Shown here in pieces: positions 47,019 to 58,284 of a stretch of 64,000 nucleotides of DNA. Under the pieces are notes generated by a model. That model was given only the letters and a program-made list of their open reading frames with translations. It did no database searches and was not told where the DNA came from. Every line of letters begins with the position of its first letter. Within the stretch, counting starts at the first letter, position 1. Origin of the DNA: Hemileia vastatrix (taxonomy: Eukaryota; Basidiomycota; Pucciniomycetes; Pucciniales; Zaghouaniaceae); the NCBI GenBank assembly GCA_030280995.1, contig JASXTE010000017.1:8141998-8205997 (forward strand), in the 5' to 3' direction. The position numbers and the translations under genes were made by a program.

Positions 47019-47090
47019 TCTTCCAGACCAAAATCACAAAAAAAGACCAACAAAAGACAAGAGTGATTCCAAAGAACTAGCAGGTCCTAA

Positions 47091-47107
47091 CCCCACGTTG
47101 GGAGCCA
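47091..47107 (-). other. RE3B primer-binding site
   Basis: Minus strand TGGCTCCCAACGTGGGG, four bases from the LTR; one mismatch to the tRNA-Lys1,2-type site of RE3A. Confidence 0.8.
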
Positions 47108-47111
47108 GAAA

Positions 47112-48211
47112 TGTAGACAATCCTATAGTACTAGCTATAGGCCTTGACCAAGGTAGTTGGAGAAAACCCAGAGAGAAAATCACCAGTCCCTTTAGAAAAA
47201 TATAAGTGAGATTTACCTGCTACAGTAAATTGGTTCCTGTTGCTTAAAGCCCCTTTTCAGAAACACTTGACTGCTTGATCAGCCAAGAAAGTAGTCTCCA
47301 GACAGACTACCAAACCAAAGAGCTGAAATGTAGACCAATGTCCACACCAGAGAAAGCAATGATACTTGAGGTAGTTTTCAAATCCACACCAGAGAAAGCA
47401 ATAATTCTTGATATAGCTTTCAAGACTACACCAGAGAAAACAGTTGCCAAAGTTGAGTTAAATGAAGAACTAAACTTGTAACAAACACAGCTAATTGTGG
47501 CCAGAAAACAGTGAAAACTGAGTGAGGTACAATGATATCACCTCTGGATGGTTTTATGATAATTAAGGTTGCCCCAACTGTCTTTTTCACTATATACACA
47601 CAGACCACTATCTAAGAGCCCATGCACACCAACAAATTTGGGGTTTCTGAGCGCCAAATTGCATAAAACCCCTCTAGAAACGCTTCCCAGCCTTCTAGCA
47701 CTAAGGCGGGCAGTCCGCCCAATGTAGGGAGGCCCGCCTCAGGTGCAGGACCACCCTGAAGCCAGAAAACCACCAAAAACCTCCAAAAACACCCAAAATA
47801 CTTTGAAAAATAAACTGCAACTACTAAAACCTTTAAAATACATAATTAAGCTACAACAACATTGAGACATGAAATGTAGAGAAAAATTAGCCCATTCTAA
47901 TGGTACTAAGCACTTAACCTTAAGACTTAAGGTTAGCCCATAAAACATGGGAAAAAAAATTAAACAGCTATCTTTTAAAATGAAAAATGAGAAATAATCC
48001 CCTAAATACTTAGAATATGAAAAATGTCCACAAGACATAAAATATATAGAAAAACCTGGGCTATCCAATGGTAATACCCACATACCCTTAGTCTCAATAT
48101 TTGTTGAATAATTCCAGAAAAACACCCAATTATTAAACAATTCCATTTAAGACATATCAAAACAATGGCAAACAGACCAACAAAGGGCTCCGCCAATGTT
48201 GGATGACCACA
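47112..48211 (-). repeat. RE3B 5' LTR (1100 bp)
   Basis: Plus coordinates TGTAGACAATCC to GGATGACCACA. Same family as 22341-23434, 35647-36730 and 48379-49474. Confidence 0.93.
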
Positions 48212-48330
48212 GCCTCACAAGAGGTTCTGTACGGATGAGCCGGTGGTGAGATGGATCAGATGAGATTATTTTCAATGCAGTATTGGCAGAGGCCCTTGTC
48301 AGTAGCAGATTTGGAAAGAAAGCTGAACAT
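48212..48330 (-). pseudogene. RE3A antisense gene, N-terminal exon cut off by RE3B
   Basis: Starts ATG 48330 (MFSFLSKSATDKG) with CQYC-IENNLI; the third Cys codon of the first group is TGA here (RE3B has TGT). It ends SCEA at the RE3B junction and resumes at 35646 with CHSRKKT. The pair shows that the ancestral second group had two Cys before HSRKK. Confidence 0.7.
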
Positions 48331-48368
48331 GGTGGTTATGGTAAAGGAGAAAGTGGAAATTCTCTATT

Positions 48369-48378
48369 GGAGGGAGGA
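48369..48378 (+). other. RE3A polypurine tract
   Basis: GGAGGGAGGA directly before the 3' LTR; RE3B has the same on the other strand. Confidence 0.75.
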
Positions 48379-49474
48379 TGTGGCATTCCAACATTGGCCC
48401 AGCCCTTAGTTGGTTTATTTGGTGATGTTTAGGTATGCCTTCAATGGCATTGTTTTAATAATTAGGTATTTTTCTGGAATTACGCAGAAAATATTGGGAC
48501 TACAGGGATCTGAATACTACCATCGGATAGCTCTGGGGTTTCTCTATATTTAATGTCCTGTGGAAATTTTTCATAGCTTAAGTATTTGGGGGATAAATTC
48601 TCACTTTTCATTTTAAAAGATTGCTGTTGAATTTTGTTTTTTGTGTTTTATGGACTAACCTTAAGTCTTAGGGTTAAGTTCTAAGTACCATTGGAAAGAG
48701 CGGAATTTTCTCTAAACTTCATGTCTCAATGTTGTTATAGCATAATTATGTGTTTTAAGGGTTTTAGTAGTTGTAGGTGAATTTTATAAGTAGTTTGAGT
48801 GTTTTTGTTTTTGGTGCATTTCTGACTTCAGGGTGGTCAGTCCGCTTCAGGCGGGCTTCCTGGTGCCGGGAGGACCTCCTGCCTCAGTACTAGAGGGCTG
48901 GGAAGCACTTCTAGGGAGGTTTTGTTCAATTTGATTGTCAGGAACGCCAGATTTGCAGGTGTACATGGGCCCTTGATTAGTAGTCTGTGTGTATATAGTG
49001 GAAAAGAGAGTTTTGGAGCAACCTAAATTATCATTCAACCATCCGGCGGTGATATCCTTGTTCCTCACTCATTTTTCACTGTTTTCTGGCCAAATTTGGC
49101 TGTGTTTGTTGCAAGTAAGTTCTTCATTTAACTTAACTTAGCAATTGTTTTCTCTGTTATAGCCTTGCAAGCTATAGCAAGTATTATTGCTGTCTCTGGT
49201 GTGTATTTGCAACAAACATCAAGTATCATTGCTTTCTCTGGTTTGGACATTAGTCTACATTTCAGTTCTTTGGTTTAGTAGTCTATCTGGAGACTACTTT
49301 CTTGACTGATCAAGCAGTAAAGTGTGTTTGGAAAGGGGCTTTTGGTAACAGGAACCAATTTACTGTAACAGGTATATCTCACTTTATTTTTCTAAAGGGA
49401 CAGGGGTTTTTCTTCTGGTTTTACTCCAACTCCCTTGGTCAAGGCCTATAGCTATTACTATAGGATTGTCTACA
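48379..49474 (+). repeat. RE3A 3' LTR (1096 bp)
   Basis: TGTGGCATTCCAACATTGG to GGATTGTCTACA. It is more diverged from 22341-23434 than the RE2 LTRs are from each other, so RE3A is the oldest of the complete elements by inspection. Confidence 0.92.
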
Positions 49475-50301
49475 GCTCACCTAATGAGGCCTATGAAAAT
49501 GGTTTAAAATTTAATCAAACGTTTTTGGTTAAAATTATGTTCTAAAATACCTATTATTTTTTGTCATATATATAATTATCAACCACATTACATAAAAAAT
49601 TTGAAATAAAAATTATACTAATATTATATGGTTTTTTTTTATATTATATTACTTCTATTTCTTTATACTAAAATTTATATAAATAATCATCAATACAACT
49701 GAATTTTGATTTAGTGAATAATTATACAAATCCATACACCATAATTCAAAAATAAGTTGCATGATAAAGTCAATTTACAGCTTTGGTTTCCAATTTAAAA
49801 TGGTAATTTATGACTAAAACTACTTTGGAGTTTTTTATTTCACCTTATATATATCATGTTTCAACTAATATTTTATGGGAGTGAACTCTGTTCTTCTCCT
49901 GAAGAACAGAGTCCATCCTCCTATTCTCACACTCTGTTTGCCCCAATCCCCATCCCTTTCAATTCTATCAACACATGCTTGTCTTCCCTCCCCACCGCTT
50001 TAGCTACCCTCCCAGCCCCATTGTATTCCATCCTCTTTGATCACCATTTCACCCCTCCCAACCTCTCCCCAACCCTTTTCTTCATTCAAAATGCCTTGGG
50101 AACCCTTACTCTTCCCCTTAAACTCTTTCCTGACCTTTTTGCTCCCCCATATACCCTTCCTCACCCCTCTCTTGAGCCCCCCCAACCCTTGTAGCCCCAT
50201 TTGTCCCCTTTACCTCTCCCCCACAATCCTTGAACCCCAATGTCCTCCCTTTCAACTGTGTCCTTATTTCTGTATATAAAAATAAAGTGTTAGACAGGAA
50301 T
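49475..50301. other. spacer: AT-rich, then pyrimidine-rich with a hairpin
   Basis: 49475-49870 is AT-rich without features. A 12-bp perfect stem, ACTCTGTTCTTC (49885-49896) against GAAGAACAGAGT (49901-49912), has a 4-base loop. 49915-50270 is strongly C/T-rich on the plus strand; the open frame there is a result of composition. GGAAT at 50297-50301 is the solo-LTR duplication. Confidence 0.7.
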
Positions 50302-51575
50302 TGTCAGCCAGGCTATACCAGGAGCCCAGTAAAAGATATATTAATTTGTTGGACCTGAAAGAGGGCGTAAGAATTGTATTTTATGTATATAAATTAATAT
50401 TTTATTGCATAATAAAATTATATAAGTATCTTATTAATTATAAGTGTTATATTAATTTTATTGTTATATAAATTTTTATACATTTAAATTAAGCATAATA
50501 TATTTTATATTCTACAAATAATGGCGAATTTTTATGTATTTAATAATTATAAATAATTAAATAATTAATTACAAACATATATTATAATTATATATGTAAA
50601 ATTGACTTATAATGTAAATTAAATTAATTAATTAAATTTATATATTAAATAAAACTTCATATATTATTAAACAATAATATTAGGCGCTTCTTTTGACCCT
50701 TAATTGTGTCAGGAAAAATTATTAAATAAATTGTAAATCCTATTTAATAACATAGTATTAAAATCCCCACTTTAAATTACAAATATAATTAAATTAATTA
50801 TATGTTTCATTTAAACTAATTATTGAATTAATTACATAGTTAAAACAATTATTTAAAATTGCTTTAAAGTGGATTGAATATATTATATGAATTTTTGGTG
50901 TGAAAATAATTTTATTTGTTTTACTTAAAATCTTTACATGTCACTATAATGTCTGTTTTAGATTATTTTACTCATTTTTCTCATGTTTCAGACTTACTTG
51001 GTCACTAATTATTTTTATTAAGTGTTTTGGGAAGTTATGGTGGAAAAATGGTTAATTACTCATGGGTTTTAGTTAATTTTTTCATATTTTTCTCTTAATA
51101 TCCATGTTTCATTTCTACTCTTTTATATTTTTGTTTTAGCTTATTACTATTTTGTATTTACTGATTCGTGGCTCTTCAGAGGTCCCTTGGTCTATAAAAG
51201 GGCCTTTGGTAATCCCCTTTAACCCATCACTTATACACTCATCATTTTAATCATTTTTAATACATTACATTTATTATTATTTTTGTTAGTACTATAAATT
51301 CTAATCAAAATTCTATATAAATAACCAAGGTTGCAATAAGTTTAATAAAAATTAATAGTGTCTGCCACGAATTAAAAATAACTACTATTTAAATAATTAT
51401 ATTACAAATTATTAAAAACCTCACCGTCATACAAAGTCCCTACAATTTACTTGTCACCTCTCCTTTAAAATAATTATACTCTTTTATTACTTTATTTAAT
51501 TCTATTTACATTTCCTCTTTCCCTCCTCTCCGTATTCTCCTTCTTTCTTCTCTTCTTCTAGAAGACTGGCCGATA
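50302..51575 (+). repeat. solo LTR, RE1 family (1274 bp)
   Basis: TGTCAGCCAGGC to CTGGCCGATA (last bases CGATA for CGACA), flanked by a perfect GGAAT duplication (50297-50301 and 51576-51580). It has the RE1 TATA box at 51193-51200. It is longer and much more diverged than the RE1 LTRs, so it is an older insertion that lost its interior by LTR-LTR recombination. Confidence 0.93.
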
Positions 51576-52588
51576 GGAATGGGGAGGTAAGTGAACTGGA
51601 AGGAGAGGGGTGGAGAGGGGTGGAGAGGAAGAAGCAAATGTGGATAGGGGTTGAAAATGATGAAGAAGGGAGTTAAAAGGGTGTGGAGAAAGATGAGGTG
51701 AGGAAAAAGGAATATTTTAAAGAGAAAGAAAAAAAGACAATAAAAGAAGTTAATAATACAAAATAAATATACAAAAAATATAAAGTATATAAAATATGTT
51801 ACAAAGAGTGGGCACAGAAATTCCTTGAATCCTAAAAATTCACAACTCCTAGACTGTTATTTTCTTTTTTTTACTTAAATCAAAAAAAATCTATATTTTA
51901 ATATTTTAAAAATTTTGAAGATGAAGGGAAATAATTTTTAATAAATATTAGAATAATTTTTTCTTTCTTTACTAGTAAAATATAGTATGTCAATTGAATT
52001 TTAAAATTATATGTCTAAGTACAATCTTTGTAACATCATTTTTAAGATTTTTGCACCTTCTTTAGATATTTTAATGATTTATAATATTCAATATTATCTA
52101 GTCATAAAATAAGTATATAATTTTTTCAATTCTTAAAAATAATAAAATAAATAATAAAAATTCACAAAATAATCTTTCAAGAACAAATTGAAATATTTCA
52201 AATTATAGTTTCTCCATTTATTTCTGGCCAAAGAAACTTATATAATTTTGTCATATGGATCTTTCTGGATCTATACATTGGTGTTCTTTTTTTTTAAAAT
52301 TGCAAATAAACTGCTAAAATAGATAAAGATATGTATTTTTCAGAATAATTTGGGTTTGGTCTGCACTCACTATGCAATATAGGGGGTGGACTTGCTATTA
52401 AGTCGCCAACCTGAACTCAGATGGAACTCAGATGTAACTCAGACTGAACTCATATTAAACCCATAATGAACTCCACTTGAACACCCACCTAAAACTGTTC
52501 TTCTGAGTGTTGTTCATCCCTGATTGTATGTTTCCTTTTTCAATAGCTCAATGTTTGTTAAATCTGGGGTGAGTTTGGGTCCAAGGTT

Positions 52589-52610
52589 GCAGACTTGCTA
52601 GCAAGTCTGC
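52589..52610. repeat. 22-bp perfect palindrome, GACTTGCTAGCAAGTC core
   Basis: The core is extended on both sides by A/T and GC pairs to 22 bases. Preceded by CCAAGGTTGC and followed by CCCCCC, a context also seen at 52815-52847. Confidence 0.8.
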
Positions 52611-52823
52611 CCCCCATAATGTGTGGTGACTGTATTAAAATTTCTATAAAAAAATCTCATTCTTGATATCTCAAGATTTGTTCAAAGTATTATTACCTAT
52701 GCTTCATTATACTTTCAAGTTGTATTCATATTGAGTTCACCAGAATGTCAATATTTTTTCTTGGTGGTTTCATCACTAATTCAATGTGGGCTTAAAAAGA
52801 TATGAATTAGAATTCAAGGTTGC

Positions 52824-52841
52824 GGACTTGCTAGCAAGTCC
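52824..52841. repeat. 18-bp perfect palindrome, same core
   Basis: GGACTTGCTAGCAAGTCC, preceded by CAAGGTTGC and followed by CCCCC, like the copy at 52589. Confidence 0.8.
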
Positions 52842-53867
52842 CCCCCTATATTTTGTGGTGTGTATCATTCTGAAGCTTGTCTGGAGTATCTTTTAGTTTG
52901 TAAAGTGCTTTTCTGAAGTATTCCATAGCCCATACAGACTTTCAGACACAATAAGAACCTTAAAACTTAAATAAAAAATCTAGAAAAATTACAGATGATA
53001 AAGCTACTTCCCCTCCACACTACCAATTAATTTTTGCAGTCCCTTGTGGCAGTAAAAAGTTTAGTATGACACTTAAGTTCATTAAATATGGATATTTTGG
53101 AGAATTATTGTTTAAATTGGAAAGGCAAATCTAATTTTTAAATGGTTATATTAAATAAATTAAGTATTAAAAGTGGTTAAACAAAGGGTTAATTTTACAG
53201 TTTAGAGAATTCTTATATACTGAGCAGTAGACACAATGCGAGATGGGTTGGTTCTTCTTTTCTATTTCTAAAAAGAAGCGCCTTCCACTCTTATTTTTAA
53301 AGACTGCGCAATAATGTGTAACCCTAATATCTGACTAGATAGTTTGTAAGTTGAAAGATGACTTAGGAGATAAGGAAAAACAAATATTACTATCTGGATA
53401 TTTCTATTCTTAATAAGTTCCAATATCCACAGCTACTTCCTCTTGAAGCGCTCTCTTTGAAGATGCCTTATTATAGCAACAAAATAACTCTAATAATATT
53501 TTATCCTACTGAATCTATATTCCCTCTATGTTGTGCTTTTTCACTATACTATATGAAATACACACACAGACGCACAAACTCTAAAGACTCAGAATATCTC
53601 TAATTAGCTTTTTAAATACTTTTTTGCAGAAAAATTCAATCTCATACTGTTATCAGAATAATCACAAAAGGAACAAATCACTATATATATCACAATATAT
53701 TTTTAAATTATATAATATGAAGCTCTAATATTTTAATCTAAGGGCTGAATTGGAATAATTTTCATCTACCTAGCTTATTTCTCTTTTTCTATTCAATAGC
53801 TCTTTCCTTCTTATGCTTTTTCAGTGCTCCTGACATGCTTCCCTAGTAAATATCCAGCGCTGTTTCT

Positions 53868-55045
53868 TGTCAGTATAGTCTAGTATATAAGTATGATATA
53901 ATAGTATTTATTTATGGTCCTACTACTTATTGATAAATGATTTAGTGATTAAACCTCAGGGGAAGACTAATAAAATGGTTATACTCAAATAAAACTCACA
54001 ATACTTGGATTTAAATGCGTGCTAGTGGTGGAAAATAGATGAATAAAATATAGTTATAGCTTTATATAAAGATAAAATCAATTTATAATGGCTTTATAAT
54101 ATATTTCTAAATGTTAATAATTGTATAGTAGTGTTTATTAAAGTTTTAGTAATTGAATGATGATAAATAACCATCAAAATCCCTCTTTACTTATACCCAA
54201 ATCCACTGGAGTGCACAGACCTTCAATCCAGATGATGTCACTGCTATCCCCGGCAATTACAGCACTGTGAGGGCCCATCACCTCCCCATGGCGTCCACTT
54301 CAAGCAGTTTCAACACCCAGACCTCCAGTAAGGACCCTCTATCACTATTAATAATAACACAGAGTCATACCATAAATATAAAACCCAGATAAAAGTGGAT
54401 ACCATAAAGAAACAGGTAAAATAAATGATCAAAAAGAGATTTAATGAAACTAAAAGCATATAAAGGAAACAAATAAAATGTCCAAGCCCCCAATAACATC
54501 CCCAAGCATCCACATTAACCCAGAAACATCCTTCCAACCCATAAATCCGTGAATAACCATCCAAGGAAGTAATTTTAGTTGTCCAAACTGGGTGTATGCG
54601 CCTGATATAGGTGTCTATGCTTCTGTAGGCGTTGTGAGTCCACTGATTTCGTCCATATGACCTAAAATAAGTAGAAAAACAAAGGTTATAGGCTATTAAG
54701 GGGCTAAAACCCACTTATATACCTAAATATACATAATATACTGCATATTTCACTGAATATGAGATTTATGTATACATATATGCTTATGTATGTCAATAAT
54801 TACTTCATATCACTTAAGATAAGTATATTATGACTCCATTAACTCCTTAATAAATATTTTTAGGCCATGGATAAGCTATTTAAACTATTATAAGTTATAT
54901 AATAGAATAATAATTATATATATATATAATAAAATAATATATATTATTATTTTAACCTTATTTTTAAGATATAAGCTTAATCTACTTAAGGTTATCTTAT
55001 TTTAAGCATAAGAAATACTCAGTCCTAAGAATATTTAGGCTGACA
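53868..55045 (-). repeat. RE4 3' LTR (1178 bp)
   Basis: Plus coordinates TGTCAGTATAG to TTTAGGCTGACA, reverse complement of 57093-58269 with few differences. GGGGTGAGGGAG (minus strand, 55046-55057) next to it is the polypurine tract. A minus-strand TATATAAG lies at 54721-54714. Confidence 0.93.
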
Positions 55046-55159
55046 CTCCCTCACCCCAAAAAAACAATAAAAAAATGTTAAGACATTTTAATTATACTAA
55101 GGAGTGAAATAATAAAAATAAAAAATAATTTTTATAATACATATACTGAATGAACAGTA

Positions 55160-57092
55160 TTATTTAGATTTAAATTTTTTCAAGAGATTTTTAAGATCAG
55201 AGATTTCATTTTCTGGAATCCACTGGTCATATTCACTTGATTTATTTTTAAATCTTAATAGATACTCAACTCCCTTTTCTTTAGTAAGGTGTCTCTTTTT
55301 AAGTATCTTTTCAATTTCTGCCTTTTCAACTATTTCCTCAGGTTGCTGTTTATGCCTTCCTGATCTTCTTTGAAATAGAGCAGTATCATTAGAATGGTAT
55401 GGTTTTATAAGAGAAATAGGAAATACTGGATGTTTTCTATCATATGGTGCGTATAGAATAACCTCAACAGCATTATTACCAACCATCTTTTTAACTACAA
55501 ATGGTCCAATGAATGGATCCTTCAATTTAACATTACCATTTAAATTGAAATGTAGCGTTGAAATAAGGACTTCATCACCCTCTTTGAACATTTGTTCTTT
55601 ATGGGCTTTATCCCATCTTTTCTTTTCATACTCAAAAGCCTTATTTATACATTCTTGAGCATGTTTTCTGCATAATTCCTGCATCTGAAGAAAAGATTTA
55701 GTACCTGGATTGATATCTAATCTAGGTAACTTATTAAGAGTTTTGGCAGTGGTATTAGGTACATAACCCAACCATAACTCAAATGGCTTGGTGCCAGTGA
55801 CAGAATGTACTGTACTATTATAGGCAAATTCTAAACCTGGGATAAGGGTTACGCAATCATGCGTGAATTTTTCATTGTCTTTAAAATTAAGACCAAAAGC
55901 ACAGTATCTTCTTATCATATCTTCTAAGGTTTGTATCATTCTTCCTGCTAGCCCATCAGTTAGTGGATGATGTGCTGTAGAAAGTTTTAATTGACACCCT
56001 GAAACATCCATAAGTGATGTCCAGAAATCAGAAGTAAATTTAGGATCTCTGTCAGAAACTATTGCTTTGGGGAAAACTGCTGTATTTAACATTTGTGTCC
56101 ACCGTAAAAAAGCTAAGTCCTTTGCAGAAACCTCTTTGTTGGTAGCAATAAACTTACACATCTTTTTTAATCTATTTACAATTACCCAGAAGGAGTTATA
56201 ACTCTTATGCCCTGCTATTGGCAAACCTGTTACAAAGTCCATGTTAATGATTTCCCATGGAGCTTTTGGTTGCTCAATTTGTTGTAATAAACCAGCTCTT
56301 TTTCCTGTTAATCTCTTAGATTTTTGACAAGAATAACATGTTTCAACATATTTCTGAACATCCTCAGACATGTTAATCCACCAAGCTGTGTTTTTTACTC
56401 TGGTTAATGTTTTATGGTAGTCAAAATGACCTGCTAATATATCATCATGACATATACCTAACATTAACTCCTTCATTGAAGGGGGAATTACAATTACATT
56501 ACTTAATTTTTTCCTGTAATATATAAAAACATCCTCAATGGAAAATTTTCCTTTTTCTAATGCCTCTTTATACTTAATTGGTAATGTTTTTATTAAAACA
56601 TTCATTGAAGCATTAGATGGATCATTTAATATTGTAGTTAATTTACTCAACTCAGGATCTGAATTATAATTATCAAGAATTGATTGCATAAATTCATCCT
56701 CAAGATCTACAATATAAATGCCATAAATGTTAATAATCTCTGACTCAAGGACATAAGCAGGATTATCATCATTATTAGGAAGAGGTACTCTAGATAACAG
56801 ATCTACATTAGAGTGCAAGGTTCCTACTCTATGTGTAATAGTCATCCGTCCTATGTATTCTTGTACAGCTAATTGCCATCTAAACATGTGTCTATTAGGA
56901 GTTTTCATGTTTAAGAGTGACTTAACTGCACTACAGTCAGTTATTAACTCAAATTTTTGGTCTTCAAAGTAATAATGTAGCTTTTCAAGAGCCCATACTA
57001 CTGCCAAACCTTCAAGTTGAGTAGCACCATATTTCAATTCACCACTTCTTAGAGTACGTGAAATATAGCAGATTACTACTTCTGACATTTTA
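55160..57092 (-). pseudogene. RE4 pol: RNase H part, integrase, chromodomain-like tail
   Basis: 642 codons open without a stop, from MSEVVICYISRTL to the natural terminator. RNase H C-terminal half (LITDCSAVKSLLNMKTPNRH), integrase zinc domain, core with NMDFVTG, SDRDPKF and, in place of the usual AERMIQ, AGRMIQ (the catalytic Glu is Gly), the GPFVVKKMVGNNAVEV block and YLLRFKNKSSEYDQWIP. The 5' end is lost to RE5, so there is no start codon of its own. Changes such as AGRMIQ and IVNRLKK (IVDRLTK in RE2) show decay despite the open frame. Confidence 0.88.
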
Positions 57093-57416
57093 TGTCAGCC
57101 TAAATATCCTTAGGACTGAGTATTTCTTATGCTTAAAATAAGATAACCTTAACTAGATTAAGCTTATATCTTAAAAATAAGGTTAAAATAATAATATATA
57201 TTATTTTATTATATATATATATAATTATTATTCTATTATATAATTTATAATAGTTTAAATAGCTTATCCATGGCCTAATAATACTTATTAAGGTGTTAAT
57301 AGAGTCATAATATACTTATCTTAAGTGATATGAAGTAATTATTGACATACATAAGCTTATATGTATACATAAATCTCATATTCAATGAAATATGCAGTAT
57401 ATTATGTATATTTAGG

Positions 57417-57424
57417 TATATAAG
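57417..57424 (+). promoter_or_regulatory. RE5 LTR TATA box (TATATAAG)
   Basis: Kept in RE4 (54721-54714). It would give an R-U5 of about 820 bases, long for a Gypsy LTR, so another start is possible. Confidence 0.5.
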
Positions 57425-57745
57425 TGGGTTTTAGCCCCTTAATAGCCTATAACCTTTGTTTTTCTGCTTATTTTAGGTCATATGGACGAAATAAGTGGAC
57501 TCACAACGCCTACAGAAGCATAGACACCTATATCAGGCGCATACACCCAGTTTGGACAACTAAAATTACTTCCTTGGATGGTTATTCACGGATTTATGGG
57601 TTAGAAGGATGTTTCTGGGTTAATGTGGATGCTTGGGGATGTTATTGGGGGCTTGGAAATTTTATTCGTTTCCTTTATATGCTTTTAGTTTCATTAAATC
57701 TCTTTTTGATCATTTATTTTACCTGTTTCTTTATGGTATCCGCTT

Positions 57746-57985
57746 TTATCTGGGTTTTCTATTTATGGTATGACTCTGTGTTATTATTAATAGTGATGGA
57801 GGGTCCTTACTGGAGGTCTGGGTGTTGAAACTTCTTGAAGTGGACGCCATGGGGAGGTGATGGCCCCTCACAGTGCTGTAATTTCCAAGGATAGCAGTGA
57901 CATCATCTGGATTGAAGGTCTGTGCACTCCAGTGGATTTGGGTATAAGTAAGGAGGGATTTTGACGGTTTATTATCATCATTCAA
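57746..57985 (-). other. antisense open frame in the RE5 LTR
   Basis: 79 codons from ATG 57985. The central 40 residues (WSAQTFNPDDVTAILGNYS, then HHLPMASTSRSFNTQTSS) lie in a GC-rich stretch unlike the LTR around it. RE4 keeps the same frame (54219-54390, plus) with synonymous and a few amino-acid changes, but has a TAA just upstream. It may be a captured fragment of a host coding exon or a chance frame. No family recognised. Confidence 0.35.
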
Positions 57986-58271
57986 TTACTACACTTCAAA
58001 CAAACACTACAATACAATTATTAGCATTCAGAAATATATTATAAAGCCATTATAAATTGATATTATCTTTATATAAGCTATAACTATATTTTATTCTTCT
58101 ATTTTCCACCACTAGCACGCATTTAAATCCAAGTATTTTGAGTTTTATTTGAGTATAACTATTCTATTAGTCTTCCCCTGAGGTTTAATCACTAAATCAT
58201 TAATCAATAAGTAGTAGGACCACAAAATAACACTATTATATCATACTTATATACTAGACTGTACTGACAAT

Positions 58272-58284
58272 TGGGGGTCTTTCC
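58272..58284 (+). other. RE5 primer-binding site
   Basis: TGGGGGTCTTTCC two bases after the LTR; one base different from RE2. Confidence 0.75.

Larger units (their letters stand above)
35647..48211 (-). mobile_element. RE3B: complete antiparallel copy of the RE3 family inside RE3A
   Basis: A 12.6-kb element on the minus strand: 5' LTR 48211-47112, PBS, gag, protease, RT, RNase H, integrase, hairpin tail, antisense gene (here on the plus strand), polypurine tract, 3' LTR 36730-35647. It splits the RE3A antisense gene between residues kept as S-C-E-A and C-H-S. A clean target duplication is not visible (GGTTT against GCCTC); continuity of the host gene is the evidence for insertion. Fewer stops than RE3A, but not intact. 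Confidence 0.93.
22341..49474 (+). mobile_element. RE3A: large Ty3/Gypsy element, interrupted by RE3B
   Basis: LTRs at 22341-23434 and 48379-49474 (TGTGG...CTACA) enclose gag, protease, RT, RNase H and integrase on the plus strand, a hairpin-rich tail, a 1-kb hexanucleotide array and an antisense gene. RE3B is inserted in that antisense gene: sequence left of 35647 and right of 48212 is contiguous in the RE3B copy around 36895. Without RE3B the element is about 14.6 kb, longer than RE3B because of the array and extra tail sequence. Flanks CACAT and GCTCA do not match; CTCAC occurs near both ends but is offset by one or two bases, so the target duplication is unproven. Coding is heavily broken. 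Confidence 0.92.
51576..53867. other. spacer: purine-rich start, then AT-rich with palindromes
   Basis: 51576-51740 is A/G-rich, the complement-like counterpart of the C/T-rich part before the solo LTR. The rest is AT-rich. Palindromes of the GACTTGCTAGCAAGTC type lie at 52389-52404 (imperfect), 52589-52610 and 52824-52841. No gene supported. Confidence 0.65.
53868..57092 (-). mobile_element. RE4: 3' part of a chromovirus, cut by RE5
   Basis: 3' LTR (53868-55045), polypurine tract and the pol end on the minus strand. Pol stops abruptly at 57092, in the RNase H domain, where the RE5 LTR begins. The missing 5' part should lie to the right of RE5, outside the window. Where both can be read, RE4 and RE5 pol differ at about 4 percent of residues. 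Confidence 0.88.
57093..58269 (+). repeat. RE5 5' LTR (1177 bp)
   Basis: TGTCAGCCTAAATATCC to GACTGTACTGACA. Contains a long AT palindromic run (57190-57250), TATATAAG at 57417, and a GC-richer segment (57830-57935). Confidence 0.93.

Noticed and set aside
22341..49474. RE3A and RE3B as one composite element with inverted LTRs
   Set aside because: Continuity of the antisense gene across 35646/48212 shows one copy inserted in the other.
49856..50194. 112-codon Pro/Leu-rich frame
   Set aside because: A pyrimidine-rich strand has few stops in any frame; no domain, and adjacent frames are open too.
57424..57828. 134-codon sense frame in the RE5 LTR (also 54714-54310 in RE4) with hydrophobic C-terminus
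   Set aside because: It has no ATG at the start (begins GTG), and its presence in both copies follows from the near identity of the LTRs.
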